Part shown: piece after piece, positions 16,870-26,614 of the stretch | Numbering within the stretch: position 1 is the first letter of the stretch | Layout: each line of letters opens with the position of its first letter | NCBI GenBank assembly: GCA_019417325.1 | Contig: DXVO01000019.1 | Span: forward strand, 88,611 to 152,610 | Source: Parabacteroides sp. | Lineage (GTDB): Bacteria > Bacteroidota > Bacteroidia > Bacteroidales > Tannerellaceae | Direction of reading: 5' to 3' | Length of the DNA: 64,000 nt | Notes under the pieces: model-generated | What the model was told of the DNA's origin: nothing | The model's input: the letters and a program-made list of their open reading frames with translations, nothing else | Database searches by the model: none | Position numbers and translations under genes: made by a program

Positions 16870-17469
16870 ATGAAAATGAAGAAAATTTATTGTCTTATAC
16901 TACTTGCCGCAATGGCATTAGTTGCCATACCGGCAAAATCCCAGATAAGATTTGGTATCAAGGGTGGTGTGAATATTTCATCGGTTCACTTTAATGCAAG
17001 TGTTGTAGACCGTGGAAATGTAACAGGCTTCAATATTGGTCCGATGGCTGAAATTATGGTTCCGATAGCCGGACTGGGTTTCGACGGTGCTATCCTGTAT
17101 TCTCAGAAAGGTGTCGGATTGAAAAATTCGGATAATGAGAATGTAAAGAATGATTATATTGATGTGCCTGTAAATGTGAAATGGAAATTCGGTTTACCTA
17201 TTATTAAGGGATATTTCTCTGCCGGTCCGTATGTAAGTTTCCGTGTAGGTGGTGAAAAATTCTGGAATTTGGGTTCTGCTGTCGGCGACCAGTTGAAGGC
17301 GCATACTTTCGGTGCAGGGTTGAACTTCGGTGCAGGTGTGGAAGTTGTTAAGCATGTACAGGTCGGATTTAACTATGCTTTAGGCTTGACCGACGATTAC
17401 AGTGCTTCCAAGATAAACCTGAACGGAAAGAATCGTGGTTGGTCGATCACTGCTGCTATTCTGTTTTAA
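16870..17469 (+). CDS. PorT-family outer membrane beta-barrel protein
   Basis: About 199 residues from the ATG at 16870, chosen over an upstream start at 16789 because it gives a clean signal peptide (MKMKKIYCLILLAAMALVA...KSQ) and the upstream part overlaps the terminator. The mature protein has typical barrel strands: IRFGIKGGVNISS, VPVNVKWKFGLPIIKGYFSAG, HVQVGFNYALGLTD and final GWSITAAILF. Function unknown. It is separated from the riboswitch by a terminator, so regulation by B12 is uncertain; read-through is possible. Confidence 0.75.
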   Translation: MKMKKIYCLILLAAMALVAIPAKSQIRFGIKGGVNISSVHFNASVVDRGNVTGFNIGPMAEIMVPIAGLGFDGAILYSQKGVGLKNSDNENVKNDYIDVPVNVKWKFGLPIIKGYFSAGPYVSFRVGGEKFWNLGSAVGDQLKAHTFGAGLNFGAGVEVVKHVQVGFNYALGLTDDYSASKINLNGKNRGWSITAAILF

Positions 17470-17472
17470 GAG

Positions 17473-18453
17473 TTAGCAATTATTAAAATCGAGATATGAA
17501 GAAAGAGGCAGGGAGTATTCCTGGTCTCTTTCTTTTTTATCTTCTTTTCTTCCTTGTATTTCTGCAGAGGAGAACCGTTCCCTGTAGCCTAGAGGTGTAA
17601 AGCCTGTATGTTTTTTAAAAAGAGCCGTAAAATAGGTGGCATCTTCATATCCTGTTTTGTAAGAAATCTCTTTAACGCTAAGAGGAGAATTCAGCAGTAA
17701 ACTTTTGGCTTTCTGTAGTCGTAATTCTAAAATGAACTGGGCAGGGGATACATTGGTATACTCTTTAAAAAGTTTTCTGAACCAGGAATATCCCATGTTT
17801 ACTTGTTGTGCCACTTCTTTTGGTGATATTCCGGTCAGATAGTTTTCCCTCATAATAATACGTGCCTGGTCAATTCGTTTCAGGATAATATCGTTTGTGA
17901 AAGACTGGTTGGAGTTATAATAAAGTGCCATTCCTAAAATGAGATTTCCGATTCCGGCTATCGCCTGCTGAGAAGTGGCTTGCTCTGAGATAGCTAGTTC
18001 CATTGCCTGGTTATATAATTGGATGATGTCTTCCCGCAGTCCGATTTTGTAGATGAACTGCTTTGTATTGAAGAATCCGTTGTTAAACCTTGCATCTATA
18101 TTGGGACCATGCATGCCGATCCAATATTCCTGCCATCCTGTTTGCTTATCCGGTAAATAACTGTGCCAGGTATACGGTGGTATTATTAACATGTCACCTG
18201 CTGCAATCGGGACACTTTCGTTCTGGGAAATGAAACAAGTGCCTTGGCCCCTTGATATATAGATAAGCTGATAGTTATCGAGTATCCGCCCGTTTTGGGG
18301 AGTGAAGTAATAATCTTCGGGATGTCCTACTTTAGGAGGATAAGTGGTGTAATCCTTGGGTATTTCAGCCTGTCCTACATTGTCAACAACCAATCCCCAA
18401 AGTAAATCTTTTTCGCTACTGACAAGATATTTGAATAGATTCTTATTTTTCAT
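17473..18453 (-). CDS. AraC family transcriptional regulator with cupin sensor
   Basis: A 326-residue regulator. Residues about 20-150 form an AraC-type cupin (LIYISRGQGTCFISQNE, AGDMLIIPPYTWHSY), and the C-terminal region carries two helix-turn-helix motifs (SPKEVAQQVNMGYSWFRKLF; SVKEISYKTGYEDATYFTAL) followed by HTGFTPLGYRER. It is divergent from the GH106-like gene at 18626, with about 170 bases between, so it probably controls that gene in response to a sugar. A TATATTTG element on the minus strand at 18486-18493 may be its own promoter. Confidence 0.85.
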   Translation of the reverse strand: MKNKNLFKYLVSSEKDLLWGLVVDNVGQAEIPKDYTTYPPKVGHPEDYYFTPQNGRILDNYQLIYISRGQGTCFISQNESVPIAAGDMLIIPPYTWHSYLPDKQTGWQEYWIGMHGPNIDARFNNGFFNTKQFIYKIGLREDIIQLYNQAMELAISEQATSQQAIAGIGNLILGMALYYNSNQSFTNDIILKRIDQARIIMRENYLTGISPKEVAQQVNMGYSWFRKLFKEYTNVSPAQFILELRLQKAKSLLLNSPLSVKEISYKTGYEDATYFTALFKKHTGFTPLGYRERFSSAEIQGRKEDKKERDQEYSLPLSSYLDFNNC

Positions 18454-18625
18454 ACGATGGTACCGGACATTTGTAGAGACATATGCAAATATAAATAAAT
18501 CGGCGGATAAAATGATACTATCAGAATATCATGAATAAAAAACAAACTTTTATGCTTTATTGAAAAGTAAAATGTGGAATTTTGTTATTTGGATTATAAA
18601 ACTACTTATATAATATTATCTCATT

Positions 18626-21481
18626 ATGGGTTTATTCAAAAAAATGGCTGTTTCTGTCCTTTTCACAGCATTACTTTCCCCTGTGTATTCTCAGAAACTT
18701 CCTGTAAAGTCTGATTTTAAGTATACAAAGGGAGATTTGTATAAAATTTTTTCCGAACCTGAAAGCAAATACCGTCCATATGTCAGATGGTGGTGGAATG
18801 GTACCAGGGTAGATGAAAAAGAAATACTGCGTGAACTGGATTTGATGAAACAAATAGGCATAGGTGGGGTCGAGATTAATTCGATCCGTTATCCGGGAGA
18901 TGTGGATACTCTGGGATATGCCGAACGCCCTTACCTGAGTGATGAGTGGGCGAACAGTATACGTTTCGCAGCAAATGCCTGTAAGGAACGGGGACTTGTC
19001 TGCGATATGATTGGAGGTTCCGGCTGGCCGTTCGGAGGTGAATTTCTTCCGCCTGACAAACAGTTGCAGATGCTGACGGTTGAAACCATAGATATAGACG
19101 GAGGAAGCAACGGGAAAGTATTTACTATTGCCCGGGATGAAATTCTGAAGAAATCGAATCCTCCTATTATGTCGTCGAATCCGAATCCCCGGAAAGAACT
19201 TGTATATCTCAGGCTAATGCCTAAACATGTGGATAAGTTTACCGAAGGTGTTTATTTCGATAAACTGGTTTCAAACGAGCAAATATCATTAGATGTTCCC
19301 GCCGGCGAATATGTGTTGTATTGCTTCATTAAGTTTGCCGGATACATGGATGTTATCGAAGGTGCTCCGGGTGCAAGAGGACCGGTACTCAATCACTTTG
19401 ATAAGGATGCCGTGAAATTCTACTTGGACAGGCTTTCGGAAAAAATACATTTTAACTCACCGGAGATGAAAGGTAAAATCCGGGCTGCATTTGTCGATAG
19501 CTTTGAACTTGAAGGCGCTAATTGGAGTGATGCCTTGTTGGAAGAGTTCGAGAGCCGGTACGGTTATTCATTAATACCTTATTTACCTTATGTAATACGT
19601 AAAATCGGTCATATGGGTGATCCTCTGGCGGAAGAGTATGGCTGTAAGTTCTCCGAACAGGTGACGGAAAATGTGATTAACCGGGTGAGAAATGATTTCG
19701 AGCGGTTCCAGATTGAGCTTTTTAAGAAGAATTTTATAGATACACTGAATGAATGGTGCCATTCCAATGGTTTGCAATCCAGAGTACAGGCCTACGGTAG
19801 GGCATTGCATCCATTGGAATCGGCTATGTTTATTGACATCCCGGAATGTGAAACATGGATGCGCGATAATATGGGAAAAGAACTGAATGACAGGAATTCT
19901 TACTCCGGACGTGCTCATAGTATGGTTAATAAGTTTGTTGCATCCGGTTCTTTATTGGCAGGCAATGGGGTGGTAAGCTGTGAAGAAATGACGAATGTTG
20001 TATATATTTTCCAGACTACCCTGGAAGAGATAAAGGTAGCCGGTGATATGAGTAATATTTCAGGTGTGAACCAATCTATATTGCACGGTTTCAACTACAG
20101 TCCTAAAAAGGCGCCATTCCCCGGATGGATTAAATACGGTACATATTTCAGTGAAAATAATACGTGGTGGCCTTATCTGAGGAACTGGCTCGACTATAAA
20201 GCCCGTCTCTCTGCCCTTATGCAAAATAGCGTACAGCAGGCTGATATTGCAATCCTGCCTCCGTTGGAAGATATGTGGTCTGCACTGGGGCAACAGCGTG
20301 ATCCGTTTCCTCAAAAATGGCATCCTGCATACGCACATGATTTATGGGAAAACTTGCATGAGAATGGAAATGGTTGCGATTATGTAAGTGAACATGTTAT
20401 CCAGCAAAGTACTGTAAAGAACGGACAGCTTACTTTCGGTCCGCGGGCGTATAAAACCTTATTACTGATGGAAGTGGAGAGTCTCGATCCGGAAACAGCC
20501 GGGAAACTGGAGGATTTTGTAAAGAAGGGGGGGAAGATTGTTTGTATAGGGACACGTCCTTATAAAAGTGTAGGGTTTAGCAATGCCGCTCGGAAAGATG
20601 CTGAAGTACAGGCTGTAATAAACCGGATTACTCAAAAATATCCGGACCGCTTTGTTTCGGTCAATGCTCCTTCCGACACGGAACCTCTTACCCAGTGGTA
20701 TCAAAAAGTACAGAAAGAATTGGAGCTGACACCTTATGTGCAGATAGATAAACCGGATAAGTTCCTGACGCAGAACTATTATAAATCAGGGAACCGGGAT
20801 ATATTCTTCTTTACCAACCTGCATATAGAGAAAGGGCATGATGTCCATGTTGTCTTTCCGGATGCCGTTAAAGGCAAAAAGGCGTGGCTATGGGATGCAG
20901 AAACCGGAAAAAGGTATATCTTACCGCAACAAGGGCAAGAACAAGATTTGCATTTCGGACCTGCCGAATCCAAATTAATAGTGTTTGACAAAGAACGTGA
21001 TGGAGAGGTTTATAGGCCATTGGCCGAGGAGAGTGGGGACCCGATAGTTGTTGCTGGTCTATGGGATGTGAAAGCTGTTCATGTAGATAAAAGCGTGAAA
21101 GAGTTTCAAGTAGATAGTTTGGCAGACTTTAATACACTTCCTTTCCCGTGGTTCCGTCATTTTGCAGGAGAAATTTATTATTCCATAGATGTAGATGTGG
21201 AGAATCCGGGGGAGATACATGTGTTGGATGCAGGACTCACGCATTTGGGTGTTACGGAACTTATTCTCAATGGAGAAAAAATAGGTGCAAAATGGTATGG
21301 TAATCGTAAATTTGATGTATCCGGTAAATTGGTATCCGGTAAGAACCGGATAACGATAAAGGTAACCACTTTATTAGGTAATTATACGAAATCGCTTACG
21401 AATAATCCGCCGGCTCAACGCTTCGCTTCAATGAGAGGCTACCGTTCAATAGGGTTGGAAGGACCTGTGAAACTGTATTGA
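18626..21481 (+). CDS. GH106-like glycosyl hydrolase (alpha-L-rhamnosidase family), secreted
   Basis: A 951-residue protein with a signal peptide (MGLFKKMAVSVLFTALLSPVYSQ). The region YRPYVRWWWNGTRVDEKEI then LMKQIGIGGVEIN and GLVCDMIGGSGWPFGGEF is the characteristic start of GH106-type hydrolases. The C-terminal part from about residue 840 (IYYSIDVDVENPGEIHVLD...LILNGEKIGAKWYGNRKFDV) looks like a galactose-binding beta-sandwich. Likely periplasmic, acting on rhamnose-containing glycans. It stands alone next to its AraC regulator, without a SusCD pair. A hairpin terminator follows. Confidence 0.8.
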   Translation: MGLFKKMAVSVLFTALLSPVYSQKLPVKSDFKYTKGDLYKIFSEPESKYRPYVRWWWNGTRVDEKEILRELDLMKQIGIGGVEINSIRYPGDVDTLGYAERPYLSDEWANSIRFAANACKERGLVCDMIGGSGWPFGGEFLPPDKQLQMLTVETIDIDGGSNGKVFTIARDEILKKSNPPIMSSNPNPRKELVYLRLMPKHVDKFTEGVYFDKLVSNEQISLDVPAGEYVLYCFIKFAGYMDVIEGAPGARGPVLNHFDKDAVKFYLDRLSEKIHFNSPEMKGKIRAAFVDSFELEGANWSDALLEEFESRYGYSLIPYLPYVIRKIGHMGDPLAEEYGCKFSEQVTENVINRVRNDFERFQIELFKKNFIDTLNEWCHSNGLQSRVQAYGRALHPLESAMFIDIPECETWMRDNMGKELNDRNSYSGRAHSMVNKFVASGSLLAGNGVVSCEEMTNVVYIFQTTLEEIKVAGDMSNISGVNQSILHGFNYSPKKAPFPGWIKYGTYFSENNTWWPYLRNWLDYKARLSALMQNSVQQADIAILPPLEDMWSALGQQRDPFPQKWHPAYAHDLWENLHENGNGCDYVSEHVIQQSTVKNGQLTFGPRAYKTLLLMEVESLDPETAGKLEDFVKKGGKIVCIGTRPYKSVGFSNAARKDAEVQAVINRITQKYPDRFVSVNAPSDTEPLTQWYQKVQKELELTPYVQIDKPDKFLTQNYYKSGNRDIFFFTNLHIEKGHDVHVVFPDAVKGKKAWLWDAETGKRYILPQQGQEQDLHFGPAESKLIVFDKERDGEVYRPLAEESGDPIVVAGLWDVKAVHVDKSVKEFQVDSLADFNTLPFPWFRHFAGEIYYSIDVDVENPGEIHVLDAGLTHLGVTELILNGEKIGAKWYGNRKFDVSGKLVSGKNRITIKVTTLLGNYTKSLTNNPPAQRFASMRGYRSIGLEGPVKLY

Positions 21482-21486
21482 GCATA

Positions 21487-21555
21487 AAATAGCCCGTTCT
21501 CTGCCCGTATTAAGCATATTGATAACTCGGACAGAGGATGGGCTATTATTTTTTC
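21487..21555. terminator. Bidirectional terminator between convergent genes
   Basis: AATAGCCCGTTCTCTG pairs with CAGAGGATGGGCTATT with two mismatches. A T-run follows on the plus strand and AAAA precedes, so it can serve both the GH106-like gene and the Nudix gene. Confidence 0.7.
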
Positions 21556-21566
21556 TAATGCGGATT

Positions 21567-22091
21567 TTAAGCCCCATGGACTTTATAAAGTGAAATAGCT
21601 CTCTTGATGGACTGCAGGCCAAAATCGGCTGGCTCCAATTGCTCGGAAGGAAGAACGATAATTTCTGCTGCATCATCTTCGGCCTGGGCATTATCAAATG
21701 TTTCAGCCAGGCACTCGAAAAACATATCAACAGTATGTACTTCAAATCCACAGTAAGGGTAAATATTGGGGAGTGAAAAAAGATATCGGCAATTTGTAAT
21801 ATTGAGTCCGGTTTCTTCTTTTACTTCACGTACTACTGCATCTTCCGCCGATTCGTGCATATCGATAAAACCTCCGGGCAAATCGAGGGTTCCTTTTGCC
21901 GGTTCTTTGGCGCGGCGTACCAGAAGCAGTTCGCCTTTGGGGTTTCTGATAAAACAGGCTACGGAAGAAGATGGATTGAAATAATATACAAATCCGCAAG
22001 TGGTACATTGTTTGGCTTTTTCGTTGCGTTCCACAAATGTTTTTGCACCACATTTCGGACAATAGATAAACTGATATAAAGGATGAAGCAT
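21567..22091 (-). CDS. Nudix hydrolase with N-terminal zinc ribbon
   Basis: About 174 residues from the ATG at 22091 (MLHPLYQFIYCPKCG); an in-frame ATG at 22139 would add 16 hydrophobic residues and seems less likely. A zinc ribbon (CPKCGAKTF...QCTTCGF) leads into the Nudix fold with the full box GGFIDMHESAEDAVVREVKEETGL's pattern GX5EX7REVXEEXGL. Proteins of this layout hydrolyse nucleoside diphosphate derivatives; NADH pyrophosphatase-like activity is possible but the NudC-specific motif was not verified. Confidence 0.85.
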   Translation of the reverse strand: MLHPLYQFIYCPKCGAKTFVERNEKAKQCTTCGFVYYFNPSSSVACFIRNPKGELLLVRRAKEPAKGTLDLPGGFIDMHESAEDAVVREVKEETGLNITNCRYLFSLPNIYPYCGFEVHTVDMFFECLAETFDNAQAEDDAAEIIVLPSEQLEPADFGLQSIKRAISLYKVHGA

Positions 22092-22174
22092 AAAGTTGAA
22101 AATAAAACAGACACGAATTATAGGATATGAATCCTGCATAATCCGTGCCTGAAATGAAATTTAAATGTAATCTT

Positions 22175-23137
22175 TTATTTTACTTCCCAACCCAGTGCGC
22201 TTGCTCCTAATACGGCTGCATCGCTTTCTTTTAATTGAGAGAAAAGTAATTTTGTTTTGCCTTCGAATACTTTCAGCATATTCTTATCCATTGCCTCTTT
22301 GATTGGTTTCATAATCAAATCGCCGGCTTTGGTAAGACCTCCGAAGAGAATGATAGCTTCAGGACTTGAGAATGCAACGAAATCAGCGAATGCTTCACCC
22401 AGCATAGTACCGGTAGCTTCAAAGATTTCAAGAGCTATTTTATCGTTCTTCATTGCTGCATCATATACGTCTTTGGAAGTGATTTCATCCGGATCAAGTT
22501 CACGAAGGATACTGTCTTCCTTACGGATTTCCAGATATTCACGGGCTGTACGTGCTACACCTGTAGCTGAAGTATATGCTTCCAAACAACCATGACGGCC
22601 GCAACCGCACAAGCGTCCGTTGTTACGACGAACAATAACGTGACCTAATTCACCGGCAAATCCGTCATGACCATACACCAGGTTTCCTCCGATTACGATA
22701 CCGCTACCAACACCTGTACCCAGGGTAATAACGATAAAATCTTTCATTCCACGTGCAGCACCATAAGTCATTTCACCGATAGCAGCAGCATTCGCATCAT
22801 TTGTCAAAGCAACGGGTATTCCGTCTAATGCTTCGCTAATCATTTGAGCCAAAGGAATTTTACCTTCCCAAGGAAGATTCGGCGCGAACTCGATACATCC
22901 GTTAAAGAAATTACCATTAGGAGCTCCGACACCAATACCTTTTATCTTATCAGGGCCGCCGGCCTGTTCTATAACCTGCTTCAACCCTTTAGATAATTCT
23001 GCTACATACTCGTTTATATCAGTATATTTACCGGTTTTGATAGAACCGCTATACAAAATTGAACCTCTTGCGTCTACTACGCCGAAAACCGAATTGGTAC
23101 CGCCTATATCGATACCTACTACATAAGGCTTCTCCAT
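22175..23137 (-). CDS. ROK family glucokinase-like sugar kinase
   Basis: A 320-residue cytosolic kinase. The ATP-binding DIGGTNSVFGVVD is at residues 10-22, the sugar-binding/ROK signature GELGHVIVRRNNGRLCGCG follows, and zinc-binding CGCGRHGCLE lies near residue 175. Length is normal for ROK glucokinases, which phosphorylate glucose or a related hexose at C6. It is followed 35 bases later by the Nudix gene on the same strand. Substrate is inferred from family only. Confidence 0.88.
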   Translation of the reverse strand: MEKPYVVGIDIGGTNSVFGVVDARGSILYSGSIKTGKYTDINEYVAELSKGLKQVIEQAGGPDKIKGIGVGAPNGNFFNGCIEFAPNLPWEGKIPLAQMISEALDGIPVALTNDANAAAIGEMTYGAARGMKDFIVITLGTGVGSGIVIGGNLVYGHDGFAGELGHVIVRRNNGRLCGCGRHGCLEAYTSATGVARTAREYLEIRKEDSILRELDPDEITSKDVYDAAMKNDKIALEIFEATGTMLGEAFADFVAFSSPEAIILFGGLTKAGDLIMKPIKEAMDKNMLKVFEGKTKLLFSQLKESDAAVLGASALGWEVK

Positions 23138-23260
23138 GATTTTATCTTTAGATTAATAATGATTCTTTTTTCTGGAAAGCAAATATAAGAGGAATATGGT
23201 TAGTTGCAATGATTTTCATTAAAAAAAACGAAAATAAAAGACATCTGTTACCTATTCCCA

Positions 23261-23638
23261 TCATTTGACTGGCAATATCTCAATCCAGTAATCATCTGGG
23301 TCATTGATGAAATATAAGCCCATTTCCTTGTTTTCAAAACAGATAAAACCTTGTTCACGATGGTACTCACGGATATCATCGTAATTGCCGGCTACCCGGA
23401 AACATAAATGACTTTCATTGTCTCCCAGTGCATAGGCTTCGGTACGGTCTCTGAGCCAGGTCAGTTCCAATAAGAAACCGGTGGCATTGTCGGTCAGGTA
23501 CACCAGAATGAATGAGCCGTCAGCAGCTTCTTTCCGGTGATGTTCTTTCAATCCCAGCGCTTTATCGTAGAATGCTATACTCCTGTCAAGGTCGAGTACG
23601 TTGATATTGAAATGATCAAATCTGCTTTTTATTTCCAT
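23261..23638 (-). CDS. VOC family (glyoxalase-like) protein
   Basis: A 125-residue protein with one vicinal-oxygen-chelate fold: FDHFNINVLDLDRSIAFYDKALGL at the start and GLYFINDPDDYWIEILPVK at the end. Metal-ligand-like histidine and glutamate residues (H9, E119-like, plus HLCF) are compatible with lactoylglutathione-lyase-type proteins, but these families have many activities. It ends 26 bases after the MBL-fold gene begins its downstream neighbour, so it is probably co-transcribed with 23665-24387. Confidence 0.8.
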   Translation of the reverse strand: MEIKSRFDHFNINVLDLDRSIAFYDKALGLKEHHRKEAADGSFILVYLTDNATGFLLELTWLRDRTEAYALGDNESHLCFRVAGNYDDIREYHREQGFICFENKEMGLYFINDPDDYWIEILPVK

Positions 23639-23664
23639 AAGTCTTGTGTTTAATTATGATTGGT

Positions 23665-24387
23665 TTAAAAATCAGTTCCTTCTCCCGGTATGGATAGTAA
23701 AACATAACGGGTTCCTTTTGATTCGGCATAAGGACCGAACACAACTACATCGCTGGGGCGTTCCCAGAAATGCATAGGTACAAATATACTTGTTTTTATC
23801 CGGTCTATAAATTGTAGGGCACCTCGCATAAAGTCTGTTCCGATACGCGGGTCGACCGGGAACATTGCCAAATCCAGTTCGGTGGTCCGTTTGGTCAGGT
23901 CGCCCAGTTCTTTCAGATAGGCTTTTTCCGCATCCATCACTTCCTTTTGGGTCGATTCGTCTTTCCAGTGCCAGTTGTTCAGGTCGCCGGCGTGGAAGAT
24001 AAGCTTGTTTTCGGCGTTAATCAGAAAGGATATTCCGACATCGGTGGAACCGAAAGCTTCGATCTGCAGGTTATGGTCTTCATATACATCCCCTTTTTTT
24101 AGGTAAATGGCATCCTCTTTTGTCGCCCGGTGTCGTTTCAGAATATCTTTGGAGAAGATATAGACAATATCTTTCTTGTATTTTTTCCATTGGAGGACTT
24201 CTGCGTTGAAATGGTCCGGATGAAAATGGGAGGATAGCACATATAAAGTACCTGCCCGGTTTAAAAGTTCTTCGTGTACGAAACCTTTGTCCGGAGATTT
24301 GCCTGTATCCTTGAAATAATCGATAAGAATGGCATAACCGTCTGCTTCGATAGCAAAGCCACTATGATAAATATATGTAAGTCTCAT
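23665..24387 (-). CDS. MBL-fold metallo-hydrolase
   Basis: A 240-residue cytosolic protein. The metal-binding signature SSHFHPDHF (HxHxDH) lies near residue 56, with further ligands in IFHAGDLNNWHW and VPMHFWERP. This resembles UlaG-like or lactonase-like MBL hydrolases rather than beta-lactamases. A minus-strand TATCTTTG promoter element lies at 24437-24444. It is first in a two-gene unit with the VOC protein. Substrate unknown. Confidence 0.82.
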   Translation of the reverse strand: MRLTYIYHSGFAIEADGYAILIDYFKDTGKSPDKGFVHEELLNRAGTLYVLSSHFHPDHFNAEVLQWKKYKKDIVYIFSKDILKRHRATKEDAIYLKKGDVYEDHNLQIEAFGSTDVGISFLINAENKLIFHAGDLNNWHWKDESTQKEVMDAEKAYLKELGDLTKRTTELDLAMFPVDPRIGTDFMRGALQFIDRIKTSIFVPMHFWERPSDVVVFGPYAESKGTRYVLLSIPGEGTDF

Positions 24388-24488
24388 ATCTGTATCTTTT
24401 TATGAACAAAACACTGATTGCGCCTCTCTTGTTGTGCAAAGATATGATTCTTTGGCTGTGTGGTTGTATTAACAAATACTATAAAAAT

Positions 24489-25247
24489 CTATTCTTCTGC
24501 TAAAATCCATTTTTTGAAAATTGGAGTTTTTGTTTTGCTGATGATAATTCGTTCCGGTACAGGGATAATCAGGTTGACAGACAATCGGTTGCCAAACCAC
24601 AGGTCGATGTCGCGAATCGCTTTCCTGGAAATGATAAACTGCCGGTTGGCACGGAAAAAACAATTCGTATCAAGTTGTTCGCTGAGTGTATCCAGGGTAC
24701 GGTCTACCGGATGCCGTTTCCCGTCGGATGTATAGGCGGTAATCTTTTCGTTTGCCGTATAAAAGAATAATATGTCTTCAACTGGCAACGGATAAAATTT
24801 ATCGGCAAGCATTACCAACAGGCTTTTTATCGTATGACGACGTTGGATGGTACTGTTTGTTTGACGGATATGTTCCAACCTTTCTTCCGGCCCGAATCTG
24901 CGAAGTTTGCCCAAGGCCCGTTCGAGTGAGGCGAGTGTTACCGGCTTAAGCAGATAATCGATACTGCTGACCTGAAAAGCCTGCAGTGCGTATTCATCGT
25001 AGGCTGTAGTGAAAATGACGGGAGCTTCTATGTCTACCTGTTCAAAAATTTTGAAAGCGGAACCGTCTGCCAGATGAATATCCATAAAGATAATATCCGG
25101 ATGAGGATTGGAACTGAAGTAGCGGATACTTTCTTCAATACTTTCCAGTTCGGCAATGACATTAACAGGCATTACGCTGTTTTGTGTCAAAATTGCTTTC
25201 AGGCTGCCTACTGCTGCCGTTTCGTCTTCTATAATGATTGCATTCAT
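24489..25247 (-). CDS. LytTR family response regulator
   Basis: A 252-residue response regulator. The receiver domain has the acidic pair near the start (IIEDETAAV), the phosphoacceptor aspartate in PDIIFMDIHLADG and conserved lysine in YLLKPV. The C-terminal LytTR DNA-binding domain includes LPVEDILFFYTANEKITAY and CFFRANRQFIISRKAI. It overlaps the sensor kinase gene by ATGA (25244-25247), so the two form a two-component system. The divergent GH92 gene across 26429-26614 is a possible target. Confidence 0.92.
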   Translation of the reverse strand: MNAIIIEDETAAVGSLKAILTQNSVMPVNVIAELESIEESIRYFSSNPHPDIIFMDIHLADGSAFKIFEQVDIEAPVIFTTAYDEYALQAFQVSSIDYLLKPVTLASLERALGKLRRFGPEERLEHIRQTNSTIQRRHTIKSLLVMLADKFYPLPVEDILFFYTANEKITAYTSDGKRHPVDRTLDTLSEQLDTNCFFRANRQFIISRKAIRDIDLWFGNRLSVNLIIPVPERIIISKTKTPIFKKWILAEE

Positions 25248-26428
25248 GAGCGTACAGGTGTATTAAGAAGTGGAAGTGATACTTTGAAATATTCCTTACG
25301 GTTTGAAATCTGAATATCTTTTCCGGTCAGCATCCGGTAACGGCCCCATAAGTTCTTAAGTCCGATACCGCTACTGTGGCTATCTTCTATTTTGGGTTGT
25401 ATATGGTTGGACACAACCAGTTGTTTTTCTGTGGTTGTGTAAATATCTATTTGCAGTGGATATTGTTTACTTATCACATTATGTTTTACTGCATTTTCGA
25501 TTAGTGGTAAGATACTTAAAATAGGAAGATACCAAAGAAGTAATGGGGGATCGGCCTGGATGGAGAAGAATAGTTTCCCTTCATAACGTACGCTTAATAA
25601 ATAGGTATAGGCTTTTACGAACTGGAGTTCTTCTGCCAGTGTAACTAATTCTTTTTTGTTACTTTGGAGGATATAACGGAATACGTTGGATAATTCATCC
25701 AGATAAGTCAGTGTCTGTTCTTTTTCGCCACTACGGATTAATGAATTGAGCCCGTTCAGCGAATTAAAGAAAAAGTGTGGGTTGATTTGTCCCATTAGCG
25801 CATTGTAAGAGGCTTGCAGTTGTTCTGTTTTAAGTTTTTCATAATCGAGCATCATCTGTTGTTTACCATGCAAAAGCCGGATAAGAGGGACAATTAGCAT
25901 GATGGTAAGCAGTACGATTAAATGTTCCATAAGCATCGGGTACGGAAAAGGCGGAACCGGCATGATTTTAAAATGTTTTTCATCATCTTTGTTCCGTTCC
26001 CATCTGTGCATTTGCGGGACAGGTCTTTCTCGCCGTGAAAGTTCAATTTTCTCCGATATCAGGTAAGATTCGAATCTGTCTTTCACTAATAGATTGTATA
26101 CGGACGGAAATTTTATGAATACGGCAAATGCAACCAGAATGCTGACAACCATAGAAAAGAGAATACTTTTATATTCTTTTTTTCCGAACCACCGGTCTCC
26201 CCATTTATACGTTTGATTATTGATTAGATAAAGCAGGAACGCAAAAAGAAAGAACCATATGATGGAAAAAATAATCAGTTGGCTTTCAAAGGGATGCTGA
26301 GGCCTATCTGTTATATGCTGTGTACTATCCTTATAACTTGCGATAAGTAATGAAGAGTTAACAAAAAGACTCAATAACACAGATATTGTGAAACCTATTA
26401 ACAGTTCATTTTTCTTTGTATACGGCAT
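25244..26428 (-). CDS. LytS/YehU-type sensor histidine kinase
   Basis: A 394-residue membrane kinase with four predicted transmembrane helices (about residues 8-30, 48-68, 88-108 and 168-190), a large extracytoplasmic segment between the third and fourth, and a cytosolic His_kinase domain. The phosphoacceptor histidine is in QINPHFFFNSLNGLNSL, and the ATPase region has LIENAVKHN and GIGLKNLWGRY. It is the first gene of the two-component operon. A minus-strand TACCTTTG element lies at 26452-26459. Confidence 0.92.
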   Translation of the reverse strand: MPYTKKNELLIGFTISVLLSLFVNSSLLIASYKDSTQHITDRPQHPFESQLIIFSIIWFFLFAFLLYLINNQTYKWGDRWFGKKEYKSILFSMVVSILVAFAVFIKFPSVYNLLVKDRFESYLISEKIELSRRERPVPQMHRWERNKDDEKHFKIMPVPPFPYPMLMEHLIVLLTIMLIVPLIRLLHGKQQMMLDYEKLKTEQLQASYNALMGQINPHFFFNSLNGLNSLIRSGEKEQTLTYLDELSNVFRYILQSNKKELVTLAEELQFVKAYTYLLSVRYEGKLFFSIQADPPLLLWYLPILSILPLIENAVKHNVISKQYPLQIDIYTTTEKQLVVSNHIQPKIEDSHSSGIGLKNLWGRYRMLTGKDIQISNRKEYFKVSLPLLNTPVRS

Positions 26429-26451
26429 TTCGAATCTGATTCTTTTATGTA

Positions 26452-26459
26452 CAAAGGTA
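26452..26459 (-). promoter_or_regulatory. Promoter -7 element of the LytS/LytTR operon
   Basis: Minus-strand TACCTTTG fits TAnnTTTG, 24 bases before the sensor kinase start codon. Confidence 0.5.
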
Positions 26460-26543
26460 ATAAACAGGGGATTGTATTTGAAAAATCTGTCGACGAAAAG
26501 GTAAAAAATGTCGCCGAAAAGACTTTATATGACGGTGGATGCT

Positions 26544-26551
26544 TATTTTTG
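26544..26551 (+). promoter_or_regulatory. Promoter -7 element of the GH92 gene
   Basis: TATTTTTG fits TAnnTTTG about 64 bases before the GH92 start. The sensor kinase promoter lies on the other strand of the same short intergenic region. Confidence 0.45.
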
Positions 26552-26614
26552 TATAGTGGAAAGAATTTCTTGGAGGAAATGTAGAAAGCTATTATGATTA
26601 AATAAGTTATAAGT